From Candidatus Melainabacteria bacterium (GTDB lineage: Bacteria > Cyanobacteriota > Vampirovibrionia > Obscuribacterales > Obscuribacteraceae), in assembly GCA_017307165.1 (NCBI GenBank), contig JAFKGK010000004.1, positions 124,001 to 188,000 of the forward strand: 64,000 nt of DNA, read 5' to 3'. Made by a program: the position numbers and the translations under genes. Of this stretch, positions 54,621-63,388 are shown in pieces. Each line of letters starts with the position of its first letter. Positions within the stretch are counted from its first letter, which is position 1. A model generated the notes under the pieces. It was given only the letters and a program-made list of their open reading frames with translations. It had not been told where the DNA came from and made no database searches.

Positions 54621-55250
54621 TCAGAGGGCCTGTAAATAACTCCGCCTCACGCTCAAATCAGGTATGCGGTTAAAATCCATACGGGTGATCTGTTTGACCA
54701 TAAAATTACCATCGCGATTGATGGATAGGGTCACGCTCGATTCGGGTTCGCCGATCATAAGATCAAAACATTCTTCGCGATTGAGCCCGAGCAGTGGTAT
54801 GCCGTCTACAGCCACGATTTTATCGTTTTCCTGGAGGCCCAGGCGAGCAGCTGGCGTGCCTGCAAAGACTTTTTCGATGATAGCGGGCCTGCCTGTCTCC
54901 TTCATAAATCTGATGCCGATGATGCCTACAGATTGGTCAAAAGTATAATCAGCCCTGAGACCAGGTATTTTGGGCATTTGATCGAATGTAGACCTTTGCA
55001 TGAATAAAGGTCTTTTGCGGTTGAGATCCTGTTTGGCATTCGGCTTTTTCTTTTTTTGCTTTTCAGCACCGATACGGTGCTCTACATTGCCTTTGAGCGT
55101 ATGCACGGCCTTAGGCTTGGCCTCTACATTGGGGTCAAGGGCAGGAGTCATGGGCGCCAGGTCACTCTCGGCAGCCATTACTGCCTCGGGCCAAATTGGC
55201 AGCAAGATCAAAAATGAAATAGATAATGAGACAAATAATGGATGGTGCAT
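54621..55250 (-). CDS. Secreted PDZ-domain protein
   Basis: 209 residues with a signal peptide (FVSLSISFLILLPIWPEAVMA). A Lys-rich linker (KQKKKKPNAKQDLNRKRPLF) precedes a PDZ domain at about 105-195: VGIIGIRFM, PAIIEKVFAGTPAARLGLQENDKIVAVDGIPLLGL and SVTLSINRDG. No protease domain is attached, so it is a stand-alone PDZ binding module of the periplasm. It may be the first gene of the downstream mannosidase group (75-base gap). Confidence 0.82.
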   Translation of the reverse strand: MHHPLFVSLSISFLILLPIWPEAVMAAESDLAPMTPALDPNVEAKPKAVHTLKGNVEHRIGAEKQKKKKPNAKQDLNRKRPLFMQRSTFDQMPKIPGLRADYTFDQSVGIIGIRFMKETGRPAIIEKVFAGTPAARLGLQENDKIVAVDGIPLLGLNREECFDLMIGEPESSVTLSINRDGNFMVKQITRMDFNRIPDLSVRRSYLQAL

Positions 55251-55350
55251 TGGCTCTACTATGTGAAGGCTACCTTAAGCATAACCTCCATCTCATTTTT
55301 GCATGCTAATTTTAAAGCCGCTTATCCCATCAAACCCTGGAGGTCAGGCA

Positions 55351-56289
55351 GTGAGCAAAGTTACCGTAGTTGGTAGTGGTTTCGTTGGCGCAACCGTCGC
55401 CCAATATCTTGCCGACAATGACGTATCCGACGTCTGTCTGATCGATGTCGTCGAAGGCATGCCCCAGGGCAAGGCTCTTGATATGATGCAAGCAGCCCCC
55501 GTACACGGACATGCTCGCAAGGTAGTCGGCACAAACGATTATGCCGATACCAAGGGCTCGGACATCGTCGTCATTACCGCCGGTATCGCGAGAAAACCCG
55601 GCATGTCCAGAGATGACCTGCTCAAGACCAACGCCAATATCGTCCAATCCGTAGCTAAAGAAACAATCAAGCATAGCCCTGACGCTATCTTTATCTGCGT
55701 CACCAACCCGCTTGACGTCATGACCTATCTGACCTGGAAGACGACCAAGCTCCCCACCTCCCGAGTTATTGGCATGGCCGGGGTTCTCGATTCTGCACGT
55801 TTTCAAGCCTTTATCGCCATGGAAACCGGCTATAGTGTTCAAGATGTTCGCGCGATGGTACTGGGCGGACATGGCGATCTCATGGTCCCAGTGACCCGTT
55901 ACGCTACAGTCAACGGCGTTCCAATCGGCAACCTCATGCCCGAGACCAAGATCAACGAGCTCGTCACCCGCACTCAAAATGGCGGAGCAGAGATCGTATC
56001 CTTGCTCAAGACAGGTAGCGCCTACTACGGCCCAGGCCGCTCGGTCGCCCAAATGGTCGAATCCATCTTGCGCGATCAAAAACGCCTCTTGCCTTGCGCC
56101 GTCTATGCCGATGGCGACTACGGCCTCAAAGATGTCTACATCGGTCTGCCTGCCGTTCTCGGACGCAACGGCGTCGAAAAAATCGTCGACATCAAACTGC
56201 TCGATGATGAAAAAGCAGCTCTCAAAAAATCTGCCGACTCCATCAAAGAAAACGTAGATCTAATGAACAAGCTACTCGTAGCAGTCTAA
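55351..56289 (+). CDS. mdh: Malate dehydrogenase (lactate/malate dehydrogenase family)
   Basis: 312 residues from GTG 55351, placed seven bases after GGAGG; the frame to 55303 adds residues before the Rossmann strand. The NAD site is VVGSGFVGATVA. The substrate loop ARKPGMSRDDLL carries the Arg that selects oxaloacetate over pyruvate. VTNPLDVMTYL, GVLDSARF and the catalytic His in MVLGGHGDLMVP are present. This is the LDH-like type of bacterial MDH. A terminator follows, so it is monocistronic. Confidence 0.95.
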   Translation: MSKVTVVGSGFVGATVAQYLADNDVSDVCLIDVVEGMPQGKALDMMQAAPVHGHARKVVGTNDYADTKGSDIVVITAGIARKPGMSRDDLLKTNANIVQSVAKETIKHSPDAIFICVTNPLDVMTYLTWKTTKLPTSRVIGMAGVLDSARFQAFIAMETGYSVQDVRAMVLGGHGDLMVPVTRYATVNGVPIGNLMPETKINELVTRTQNGGAEIVSLLKTGSAYYGPGRSVAQMVESILRDQKRLLPCAVYADGDYGLKDVYIGLPAVLGRNGVEKIVDIKLLDDEKAALKKSADSIKENVDLMNKLLVAV

Positions 56290-56323
56290 TTAAAATCGAA
56301 ATACGACCTAGCTCATGACCTCT

Positions 56324-56376
56324 AAAGGCCCGATGCCACCCTGCAAACAGATTGGGGTTTCATCGGGTCTTTCATT
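56324..56376 (+). terminator. Intrinsic terminator after mdh
   Basis: AAAGGCCCGATG (56324-56335) pairs with CATCGGGTCTTT (56361-56372) with one wobble pair, a 25-base loop, and a following TCATTT. It lies 35 bases after the mdh stop. Confidence 0.65.
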
Positions 56377-56394
56377 TATAATTACCTCAACTAA

Positions 56395-57426
56395 ATGATC
56401 TGGTTCTTAAATGCACAGGATGTGTCCAATTTGTCGAAAAGATCCCTTCTAAGTTTGGCTCTAGTGCTTATGCCATTGTTGGCAAGCGCTGCGAGAGCAA
56501 GCGATAACGATGTCGCAAGTCCAGCACCTTTTCCTGCGCTTTATGACGAAGTGGAGACATCCGCGACCGGCAAAGCTCGTCAAGAGATTCAATCTTTTTT
56601 GACAAATTACGAGTCCTTATGGAACGCGCACAATTTAGCTCAAGTCATGGCCTGTTATGCTCACGATTACATCAACAACGATGGACTGGACAAAGACTCG
56701 GTCTCAAAGCTGACACAGGATTTTTGGCAGACATATCCGGATGCCAGGTCGCAATCAAACATAAAGCAGATCCGCATCGACAACAACTATGCAACGGTCC
56801 AGACGAGAGATGTAGCGACCGGCACCAGCAACAAAGACAACTATGGTTTTGACAATAAAGGCGAATTGCAATCAATATCCGAAGGCCAGCTCTATTTGCG
56901 CAAATATAACGACGAATGGCGCATCGTCGGTGATCGCATCGATTACGAAAGAGTGCGAGTCGCTTTTGGCCTAGCCAAAGCCATGCCAGTCACCTTTACT
57001 GCCCCAGAGCAAGTCAAGAGCGGGCGACAATATAGCGCACGCATCGAAATCAATCTGCCACCTGGATTGTATGCAAATGGCAATATCACCTGCCAGACGC
57101 TCAAATTTCCTCAGTCCAGCCAGAGAGAAGGTTTTAGACCACTTGAGTCGACCGGTTCGCTCGAAAGAGTAATACAAGCCAACGAAGAAAATCGCAACGA
57201 ATTGCTCACGGCCACTATCACTCTCTCGAATATTTCTCGCAGCAACCTCAAGGGCCTCGCCTTTGTCACGCGCAGGGTCAATATAATCCCTCAGGCTCAG
57301 GCCAACAAACAAAAAAGCGAGCCCAGGCCAGAATCAGAATCAGAATCAGAAGAGGATTTAAAACCAGAAGAAAGTCTGGAGCAAGATCCTAAATCAGAGT
57401 CAAAACAAAAGCCCGAATCAAATTGA
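56395..57426 (+). CDS. Secreted NTF2/SnoaL-like protein with Ser/Glu-rich tail
   Basis: 343 residues. A signal peptide (LLSLALVLMPLLASAARA) is followed by an NTF2-like domain at about 60-185: EIQSFLTNYESLWNAHNLAQVMACYAHDYINNDGLDKDSV ... QLYLRKYNDEWRIVGDRI. A beta-rich second domain (about 195-310) follows. The final 40 residues are Ser/Glu/Lys/Pro-rich with a threefold AATCAG DNA repeat near 57330. No catalytic residues are evident. It overlaps lspA by four bases (TTGA). Confidence 0.75.
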   Translation: MIWFLNAQDVSNLSKRSLLSLALVLMPLLASAARASDNDVASPAPFPALYDEVETSATGKARQEIQSFLTNYESLWNAHNLAQVMACYAHDYINNDGLDKDSVSKLTQDFWQTYPDARSQSNIKQIRIDNNYATVQTRDVATGTSNKDNYGFDNKGELQSISEGQLYLRKYNDEWRIVGDRIDYERVRVAFGLAKAMPVTFTAPEQVKSGRQYSARIEINLPPGLYANGNITCQTLKFPQSSQREGFRPLESTGSLERVIQANEENRNELLTATITLSNISRSNLKGLAFVTRRVNIIPQAQANKQKSEPRPESESESEEDLKPEESLEQDPKSESKQKPESN

Positions 57427-57896
57427 AAAAAATCCAGGCGATCTGCCTGATGCTATCAATGGCACTGGCTTTTGGCCTTGATCGAGCGAGCAAAAATTGG
57501 GCTCTCGCTCATCTCAATCGCGGCGATCTGCATGTATTTTGGCCGGGCCTGATCGACTTTGACCTGATCACTAATACTGGGGCGGCATTTAGCGTAGGAC
57601 ACGACCAGGGCGATTTGATGAAATACATCGCGCTTGCCGTGACGATAATCTTGGCTCTCTGGAGTATAAGACGGCTCCTCAAGAGCGATCGCCCTTTTTA
57701 CCTCGAAAGAATTGGCGCCGGACTGATACTAGGCGGCTCCCTCGGCAATCTCTTCGATCGATTCAATCAAGGTTTCGTAACTGATTTTATCCGCTTCGCC
57801 TTCATCGATTTTCCTGTCTTTAATATTGCCGATGCCTTGATCGATGTCGGCGTCGCTCTCATCCTCTTTGAGGCGTTTAAAAAGCATGAGCCTTGA
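57423..57896 (+). CDS. lspA: Lipoprotein signal peptidase II
   Basis: 157 residues, four membrane helices. The catalytic aspartates are in GNLFDRF and FNIADALIDVG; FGLDRASKNWA and NTGAAFSV are conserved blocks. It cleaves prolipoproteins at the lipobox, feeding Lnt (16.3 kb); lipobox proteins are seen at 36.5 and 63.0 kb. The start is a TTG overlapping the previous stop (TTGA), unusual but consistent with the N-terminus expected for LspA. rluD overlaps its 3' end by 11 bases. Confidence 0.95.
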   Translation: MKKIQAICLMLSMALAFGLDRASKNWALAHLNRGDLHVFWPGLIDFDLITNTGAAFSVGHDQGDLMKYIALAVTIILALWSIRRLLKSDRPFYLERIGAGLILGGSLGNLFDRFNQGFVTDFIRFAFIDFPVFNIADALIDVGVALILFEAFKKHEP

Positions 57897-58848
57897 TGAT
57901 CCTGTAATCCTGACAGTGACACAAGAAACAGCAGCTAAGAGTCGATTGCGTCTCGATAGATACCTGGCTATGCATGTTGAGGGGCTGAGCCGCTCTCGTC
58001 TGCAAAAACTGATTGGCGATGGCCAGGTCACCGTCAATGGTATCATAGCCCGCTCCAGCCATGCCCTGGCCGTAGGCGACGAGATCGCTCTGCACGTGCC
58101 ACCACCTGAGACACTAGAAGCTATACCTCAGGACATCCCCCTGCGCATTATCTTTGAAGACAGTGATCTACTAGTCATCGACAAGCCGGCGGGCATGGTC
58201 ACGCACCCAGGCGCTGGGGTCAAGGACGGCACTCTCGTCAATGCCGTGCTCTTTCATTGTAAGGGCAGCCTCTCCTCGGTCGGGGGCATCATCAGACCTG
58301 GCATAGTGCACAGACTAGATAAGGATACGAGTGGGCTGATCATGGTGGCAAAAAACGATCTCGCCCATGTCGGCCTCAGCCAGCAACTCAAAGATAAGAC
58401 AGCCCGGCGGACCTATCAAGCAATAGTCGAGGGGCACCCACCTGCCAGATCGGGCACGGTAGACCAGCCGATCGGCAGGCATCCAGGCAGACGCATGGAA
58501 ATGGCCGTGATCAAGGACAAAAATACCGCCGACGCTCGCGATGCAGTCACCCACTACGAAGTGATCGGCGACTACAGAAGATTTGCGCATCTCGAATGCC
58601 GCCTTGAAACCGGACGTACCCACCAGATCCGAGTGCATATGGCTTATCTTGGCGCTCCAGTTGCTTTTGACCTCGTTTACAATCACAAGACGACCGGCAA
58701 TACCGACGCCCGGCGCAAAGCGGGCATGATCGGCCAGGCCCTGCACGCTGTGAAACTTTCTTTTACCCACCCCCGTACCGGGGAGCTGTTATCATTTAGC
58801 TCGCCTCTGCCAGACGATATGGTGCGTTTTATAGGCACCTTGATCTAG
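57886..58848 (+). CDS. rluD: 23S rRNA pseudouridine synthase, RluD-type
   Basis: 320 residues from ATG 57886. An N-terminal S4 domain (RLDRYLAMHVEGLSRSRLQKLIGDGQVTVNG) is followed by the catalytic domain with the active Asp in IVHRLDKDTSGLIMVAK. LLVIDKPAGMVTHPGAG, LETGRTHQIRVHMAYLG and QALHAVKLSFTHP are conserved RluA/C/D blocks. S4-containing, hence RluC/RluD class; lspA-rluD adjacency is common in bacteria and favours RluD. Longer frames upstream lie in lspA. Confidence 0.93.
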   Translation: MSLDDPVILTVTQETAAKSRLRLDRYLAMHVEGLSRSRLQKLIGDGQVTVNGIIARSSHALAVGDEIALHVPPPETLEAIPQDIPLRIIFEDSDLLVIDKPAGMVTHPGAGVKDGTLVNAVLFHCKGSLSSVGGIIRPGIVHRLDKDTSGLIMVAKNDLAHVGLSQQLKDKTARRTYQAIVEGHPPARSGTVDQPIGRHPGRRMEMAVIKDKNTADARDAVTHYEVIGDYRRFAHLECRLETGRTHQIRVHMAYLGAPVAFDLVYNHKTTGNTDARRKAGMIGQALHAVKLSFTHPRTGELLSFSSPLPDDMVRFIGTLI

Positions 58849-58879
58849 ATCTGGACATATTTTGGAGCGGAGCATATAG

Positions 58880-59227
58880 ATGTTTGCCAAAGTCTTTCTC
58901 TACGGGTTTATCGCCCTCGGCCTGATCGGCGTGGCGGTCTTTTCTTACCAAAATCCAGGGCCGGTCTCGGTCAAATTCTTGCAATTTCAAATGGTCGTGC
59001 CACTGTGGTGGATTACCGTCAAGACCTATCTGGTCGGCCTGTTATCCACATATTTTTATTTTCGCCTCTCGGCCAAGCAACAGATCTCCCAGGCCAGAGT
59101 GACTGAGTGGCAGGGGCAAGATGCCAAATTGCAGGCAGAAATTGCTAAAGATGAGACAAAATTGCTGGAGGCAAAGGTAGCCACCCTAGAGGCAGCCCTC
59201 GAAAAAGCCCTCAAACGCAAATCATGA
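58880..59227 (+). CDS. LapA-domain (DUF1049) membrane protein
   Basis: 115 residues. Two membrane helices (VFLYGFIALGLIGVAVFSY and the VPLWWITVKTYLVGLLSTYFYF region) flank QNPGPVSVKFLQFQM, the LapA pattern. A coiled-coil tail of about 45 charged residues faces the cytoplasm. In enterobacteria LapA relatives act with LapB in lipopolysaccharide assembly; here the role is unknown. It follows rluD by 31 bases and overlaps the convergent DUF151 gene. Confidence 0.82.
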   Translation: MFAKVFLYGFIALGLIGVAVFSYQNPGPVSVKFLQFQMVVPLWWITVKTYLVGLLSTYFYFRLSAKQQISQARVTEWQGQDAKLQAEIAKDETKLLEAKVATLEAALEKALKRKS

Positions 59228-59713
59228 TTTAAAGTCAGAAGCGTTTACATTACTCAAAAAATCTTTGAATTCTTGAGCTTCTCTTTCATCTTTTTCGCTA
59301 TCGATGGCATGAGTACCATCGGCCACCACTTGAGCAGATACGTAGATGGGTGCTTTAGCCCTGAGTGCCAGAGCAATAGCATCCGAAGGCCTCGAATCTA
59401 TGGACTTGGTCAGATCGAGACCGGCTCTATCTGCTAATTGCAGAAAAATGGTCGCAAAATAAGTATCTTTGCTCAATTCGTTGATCTCGACCTTTTGCAC
59501 CCGATACCCCATCTGCACGATCATATTGAGCATCAGGTCATGAGTCATGGGGCGGGCCAATTTGTGAGCATCCAGAGCCAAGAGGATAGCCTTGGCCTCG
59601 GGCAGGCCGATCCATATAGGTAGCGCCCGCCGCCTGGTCGCATCGTGCAGGATGACTATTGGGGTATGTGTCTGGCCATCTTGAGTTATGGCGGCTACAA
59701 ACATCTCGATCAT
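59222..59713 (-). CDS. DUF151 bifunctional nuclease-like protein
   Basis: 163 residues. PIVILHDATRRRALPIWIGLPEAKAILLALDAHKLARPMTHDLMLNMI and SIDSRPSDAIALALRAKAPIYVS are the characteristic DUF151/BFN blocks. Plant relatives have DNase/RNase activity; bacterial members are largely uncharacterised. The C-terminal 30 residues are Glu/Asp-rich. It overlaps the convergent LapA-type gene by six bases. Confidence 0.88.
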   Translation of the reverse strand: MIEMFVAAITQDGQTHTPIVILHDATRRRALPIWIGLPEAKAILLALDAHKLARPMTHDLMLNMIVQMGYRVQKVEINELSKDTYFATIFLQLADRAGLDLTKSIDSRPSDAIALALRAKAPIYVSAQVVADGTHAIDSEKDEREAQEFKDFLSNVNASDFKS

Positions 59714-59778
59714 GGGTGTATTTATAAATAGGCTACGCTTAATCTCATTATGCCCAATTACATATGAGATCTAAAGAG

Positions 59779-59807
59779 TTGACACTCAAGCGGTCAGGTG
59801 TCATAAA
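59779..59807 (+). promoter_or_regulatory. tRNA-Leu promoter with embedded inverted repeat
   Basis: Consensus -35 TTGACA (59779-59784), a 17-base spacer and -10 CATAAA (59802-59807), 65 bases before the tRNA. TGACAC (59780-59785) and GTGTCA (59798-59803) are perfect complements spanning the spacer, so a symmetrical binding site overlaps both promoter boxes. Confidence 0.5.
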
Positions 59808-59872
59808 CTATGGGAGTGGATCGCAAAACTCCTCGTTATCCACAAATGCCGCCCCAAGCGGCATGCTCGCTA

Positions 59873-59953
59873 GTCCGGGTGGCGGAACTGGTAGACGCGC
59901 ACGTTTGAGGGGCGTGTGGCTTAGCCATGAGGGTTCAAGTCCCTCCCCGGACA
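59873..59953 (+). tRNA. tRNA-Leu (GAG)
   Basis: An 81-base tRNA with a type II variable arm. The acceptor stem is GTCCGGG/CCCGGAC with discriminator A at 59953. The anticodon loop TTGAGGG gives GAG, reading CTC and CTT. The T arm has GGTTCAAGTCC. CCA is not encoded. Confidence 0.94.
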
Positions 59954-60043
59954 AATTTTTTATAAAATCAGGACAGGCAACCAATAAGCGGGCATACAAT
60001 GCGTATTGGTGCCTTTTCGTTTTTTCCAACGAGGTAGAGATGC

Positions 60044-60304
60044 ATGATAGTAACGCGCGCCAAATGGCCTCATACGATGCAAGACGTGATCAAAAACCTC
60101 GACGGCACCTGGGGTGTAGTCGGAGCTGACGGCACAAACGGCAATCTCTTCCGACTCGAACGCAGCCTGCACGAGCCTCTCGTCTATACTCTCACCGAGT
60201 ATCGCCAGGCCGACGAAAAAGACGTGGTCCGCCGTGAAGAGTACGCTCAGCAAGACCGCGACAAAGTACTAGAACAATTTGCCAAAGCTATCGGACTTGC
60301 CTGA
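60044..60304 (+). CDS. Small conserved-looking protein upstream of the HerA-like gene
   Basis: 86 residues, no signal peptide, no recognised family. WGVVGADGTNGNLFRLERSLHEPLVYTLTEYRQADEKD looks like a compact beta-hairpin domain, followed by a charged helix REEYAQQDRDKVLEQFAKAI. GAGG lies about 10 bases before the ATG. It overlaps the HerA-like gene start, so the two are probably coupled and may work together; this is inference from position. Confidence 0.6.
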   Translation: MIVTRAKWPHTMQDVIKNLDGTWGVVGADGTNGNLFRLERSLHEPLVYTLTEYRQADEKDVVRREEYAQQDRDKVLEQFAKAIGLA

Positions 60305-61982
60305 ACGCGATTATCTCGGCATAGTCATTCAAGGCTCGCTCTCCGGTGGTCTGGAGATGCGACTGGATTCGGACAAGAGCGTCGAAGATCTGCGCGTCGG
60401 CCGCTTTGTAGTGGTCGAGGGTACACACTCACGATTTTTTTCCATGCTGACGGATGTGGCACTATCGGCCACCACGCCCAATATCCTGCTTAATCCGCCC
60501 TCGCCCAAAGACGGAGGGGACCGCTTTTTGATGGAGGTCCTGGCGGGCGTCACTACATTTGGCACGGTCAAGCTGCAACCCATGCTGATGCTGCAAAAAG
60601 ATGATGAAAGCGACAGCCCCCTGAGACCCGTCAAGACCATCCCATCGCATTTTTCACCCGTATATGAGGCAGATGCCTCCGATTTTGCCCTGGTCTTTGG
60701 CCAGGAAGATGAGAGCGATCCGAGCAACACTCATTTTAATATCGGCAAGCCTCTAAATATGGAGACCCCGATCTGCGTCAATCTCAATCGTTTTATCGAG
60801 CGCTCCAATGGCATCTTTGGCAAGTCGGGCACGGGCAAATCCTTCCTCAATCGCATTTTTCTCTCCGGCATCATCAAAAAAGACCTGGCATCGGTGCTGA
60901 TTTTTGATATGCACAACGAGTATGGCTGGCAAGCCATGTCCGAGAGCAAGAGCGCTCCACGCGTCAAAGGTCTCAAGCAGCTCTTTGGCAAAGACGTAGT
61001 GGTATTTTCCTTGGACCAGGAGAGCTCGAGAGCTCGTGGCATTCCTGATGCCCGGGAGCTGTACATTGGCTACAATCAGATCGAGATCGAAGATCTGGAT
61101 CTGCTCAAAGGCGAATTGGCGCTTTCGGAGGCAACTCTAGAGAATGCGTATATAGTACGTGAAAAACTAGGCAAAGACTGGATCGCCAGTCTCATGGATA
61201 TGTCCGGCGAAGAAATCGAAGAATTTTGCAATAGTCATAAAGGGCATCCCACGGCCATCAAGACTCTACAAAGACGTTTGAGCACGGTGGTCTCAAAGAC
61301 ACCGTATTTGAGACCACGTATCTCGCATAACTATATCCAGGAGATCCTCGATCAAATACAGGCAGGCAAGCACGTAGTGCTAGAGTTTGGCCGTCAAAAC
61401 AATCTGCTTTCCTACATGCTCGCCACCAATATCATCACTCGTCGCATCCATGCAGAGTATGTGCGGCAGAGCGAGCTCTACATCGCAGATCCAACGACCA
61501 ATACCGCGCCTCGCAAATTGATGATAGCAATCGAAGAAGCACACAAATTTCTCTCGCCGCAGGTGGCCAAGCAAACCATATTTGGTATTATCGCCCGCGA
61601 GATGCGCAAATACTTTGTCACTCTGCTCATCGTCGATCAGAGGCCTTCGGGGATCGATCCTGAGATCCTCAGCCAGTTAGGTACTAGAGTGACCGCCCTA
61701 CTCAATGACGACAAAGACATAGATGCAGTATTTACAGGCGTGTCTGGCAGCCAGACTTTGCGCACCGTCCTCTCGCAGATGGATCCCAAACAACAGGCTC
61801 TTGTATTGGGATATGCAGTGCCTATGCCCGTAGTGGTCAGAGCGCGCAACTTTGACGAGACTTTTTATCGAGAGGTGGCAACAGATCCGCTTTTAGGTGA
61901 AAAATTGGAGTCTTTGAGCCCCCAGCGACGCAAGGATCTGGTCGAGAGAGGCAACGCAGCCGAAAAAGAATTATTTGGCTAG
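60297..61982 (+). CDS. HerA-like DUF87 ATPase
   Basis: About 561 residues. The N-terminal HAS-barrel-like region (DYLGIVIQGSLSGGLEMRL, VGRFVVVEG) is followed by a FtsK/HerA-type ATPase with Walker A IFGKSGTGKSFL, Walker B SVLIFDMHNEYGW, the second acidic block MIAIEEAHKFL and the arginine region LLIVDQRPSGIDPEILSQLGTR. HerA hexamers translocate DNA, often with NurA nuclease; no NurA gene is adjacent. The start is uncertain: TTG 60297 (8-base overlap with the previous gene) or TTG 60279; neither has a clear ribosome site. Confidence 0.88.
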   Translation: MPERDYLGIVIQGSLSGGLEMRLDSDKSVEDLRVGRFVVVEGTHSRFFSMLTDVALSATTPNILLNPPSPKDGGDRFLMEVLAGVTTFGTVKLQPMLMLQKDDESDSPLRPVKTIPSHFSPVYEADASDFALVFGQEDESDPSNTHFNIGKPLNMETPICVNLNRFIERSNGIFGKSGTGKSFLNRIFLSGIIKKDLASVLIFDMHNEYGWQAMSESKSAPRVKGLKQLFGKDVVVFSLDQESSRARGIPDARELYIGYNQIEIEDLDLLKGELALSEATLENAYIVREKLGKDWIASLMDMSGEEIEEFCNSHKGHPTAIKTLQRRLSTVVSKTPYLRPRISHNYIQEILDQIQAGKHVVLEFGRQNNLLSYMLATNIITRRIHAEYVRQSELYIADPTTNTAPRKLMIAIEEAHKFLSPQVAKQTIFGIIAREMRKYFVTLLIVDQRPSGIDPEILSQLGTRVTALLNDDKDIDAVFTGVSGSQTLRTVLSQMDPKQQALVLGYAVPMPVVVRARNFDETFYREVATDPLLGEKLESLSPQRRKDLVERGNAAEKELFG

Positions 61983-62006
61983 ATAAAGTGCTAATCTAGT
62001 TTGCTA

Positions 62007-62636
62007 ATGTCCACTCCAGAAGACGATCCGTACTCTGTTTATGACGATCTGGTGCCTCAAGCAAATGAGAGCACGGAGAGCGCCGAGGGCGACGCACAGG
62101 ACAATTTTGTCGAACACAAAGAGCCCAGCGAGTTGCTAATGTGTCTTATTTTGGCCTCAGCCTATCTCGGGCTGGCAAAATATTGCTGGAGTCCTCTTTA
62201 TCTGACTGGAGACATCAAGCTCTTCGTCAATATTGAGGGCTTCTTTCTCGCCATAGCGGTCCTTTCCATCCTCGTCGGCCTGCGCCCCTACCTCACTCCC
62301 TCCAGCTTGCAGCTAAGTCGATTTGGTATCAAGTATCGCGGACCATACTGGCCACAACGTAAGACAGTCAACTGGAATCAAGTCAAAAAAGTCTATCTGA
62401 GCCCAGAGCTCATTATCGTGCTCTATCACCCTATCATTGGACGCAAAAGATTGTGGCCCTTGATCATACCGTCCATCTATCTTTCCGATCGCGAACGCCT
62501 GGCCAAGGTATTTATCAAGTATTCGCCGATAAAGGCGGAGATCCTCTCCAGCCCGGCTCTGGTATCACGGGTGATTATGATCCTGCTCTTTTTAGCCATC
62601 GTCATCTGGCTTCTGGAGATGCTGATTTTAGGCTAG
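62007..62636 (+). CDS. Membrane protein with PH-like domain
   Basis: 209 residues from ATG 62007. An acidic N-terminal tail is followed by two helices (LLMCLILASAYLGLAKYCW and FFLAIAVLSILVGL), a PH-like soluble segment (SSLQLSRFGIKYRGPYWPQRKTVNWNQVKKVYLSPELIIVLYHP) and a final helix MILLFLAIVIWLLEMLIL. Similar layouts occur in bacterial PH-domain membrane proteins of unknown function. Overlaps the convergent cytochrome gene by four bases. Confidence 0.65.
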   Translation: MSTPEDDPYSVYDDLVPQANESTESAEGDAQDNFVEHKEPSELLMCLILASAYLGLAKYCWSPLYLTGDIKLFVNIEGFFLAIAVLSILVGLRPYLTPSSLQLSRFGIKYRGPYWPQRKTVNWNQVKKVYLSPELIIVLYHPIIGRKRLWPLIIPSIYLSDRERLAKVFIKYSPIKAEILSSPALVSRVIMILLFLAIVIWLLEMLILG

Positions 62637-63040
62637 TCAAATTTTAGATCGCGAAGATAATCGACCAGGTTGTCCAATTCTTGATCGTTGATCACCGAGG
62701 GTGGTTGCGGAGGCATCATGTTTTTGCCTTTGCGGATGAAAGCCTTGAGAGCCTGGTCATCGGGAAAGTGCGTCGCTAATTGGTCCAGCGCAGGCCCCAT
62801 GCCTTGCCGACCAGACGGATGGCAGGTATTGCAGCTCCTAAAAAAAATCTGCTCGCCGTTTAGATTGGTCGAGCCCTCCTGGGCCTTTTGTCTCTGAGCT
62901 TTTTTGACTTCTGAGATACGCCGCATCTCTTCGGACATTACACATCCAGAAAGAGAAAAAGAGAGGCCGATCAAGACTAAGACGGCAATAATCTCTCGAA
63001 TGCAATTGACCCTTATCCACCTAAAAAAACCGTCAGTCAT
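62633..63040 (-). CDS. Cytochrome c-type lipoprotein
   Basis: 135 residues from ATG 63040. The lipobox SLSGC follows a hydrophobic segment (IAVLVLIGLSFSLSGC). The heme site is CNTCH, with the distal Met ligand probably in the GKNMMPPQPP block, and LDNLVDYLRDL is the typical final helix of class I cytochromes c. A small single-heme electron carrier tethered to the membrane; partner oxidase not in the window. A longer frame to 63109 is unlikely. Confidence 0.88.
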   Translation of the reverse strand: MTDGFFRWIRVNCIREIIAVLVLIGLSFSLSGCVMSEEMRRISEVKKAQRQKAQEGSTNLNGEQIFFRSCNTCHPSGRQGMGPALDQLATHFPDDQALKAFIRKGKNMMPPQPPSVINDQELDNLVDYLRDLKFD

Positions 63041-63388
63041 GTAGATCTTTTTGTCCCCGATTGCCAGCCAGAACCCAGGCAGCCATAAGAGTTTACCGCA
63101 CTTTAACATCCCGCTTTATAACTGTTATCAATATGTGAAATAAAGACAGGCTCTATGTGCCGCGTTTAGGGTAACGCAAAAAAAAGCAAATGGGAAATAC
63201 GGTTAACACTGGGTTTACCTGACCATTGTAGAGTATCTAGAGAGACATAATAACTAAGTCTCTCGGGTCAAAAAAAGCGAAGAAAGAGGCATTCAAAGCC
63301 TATGCATTATATATCCAAGCTTTTAACCTGCTTCCTGGTCTGATCACAGCTCCCTCAGCTTCACAGCTACTAGATATGGCGTAAAAAA
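63041..63388. other. Intergenic region between the cytochrome gene and murA
   Basis: 348 bases between divergent genes, AT-rich, without an ORF worth calling. It contains the perfect 7-bp inverted repeat GAGAGAC (63240-63246)/GTCTCTC (63258-63264) with an 11-base AT-only loop except one C, about 125 bases before murA. No T-run follows it, so an operator or leader hairpin is more likely than a terminator. I could not place a convincing -35/-10 pair. Confidence 0.5.
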
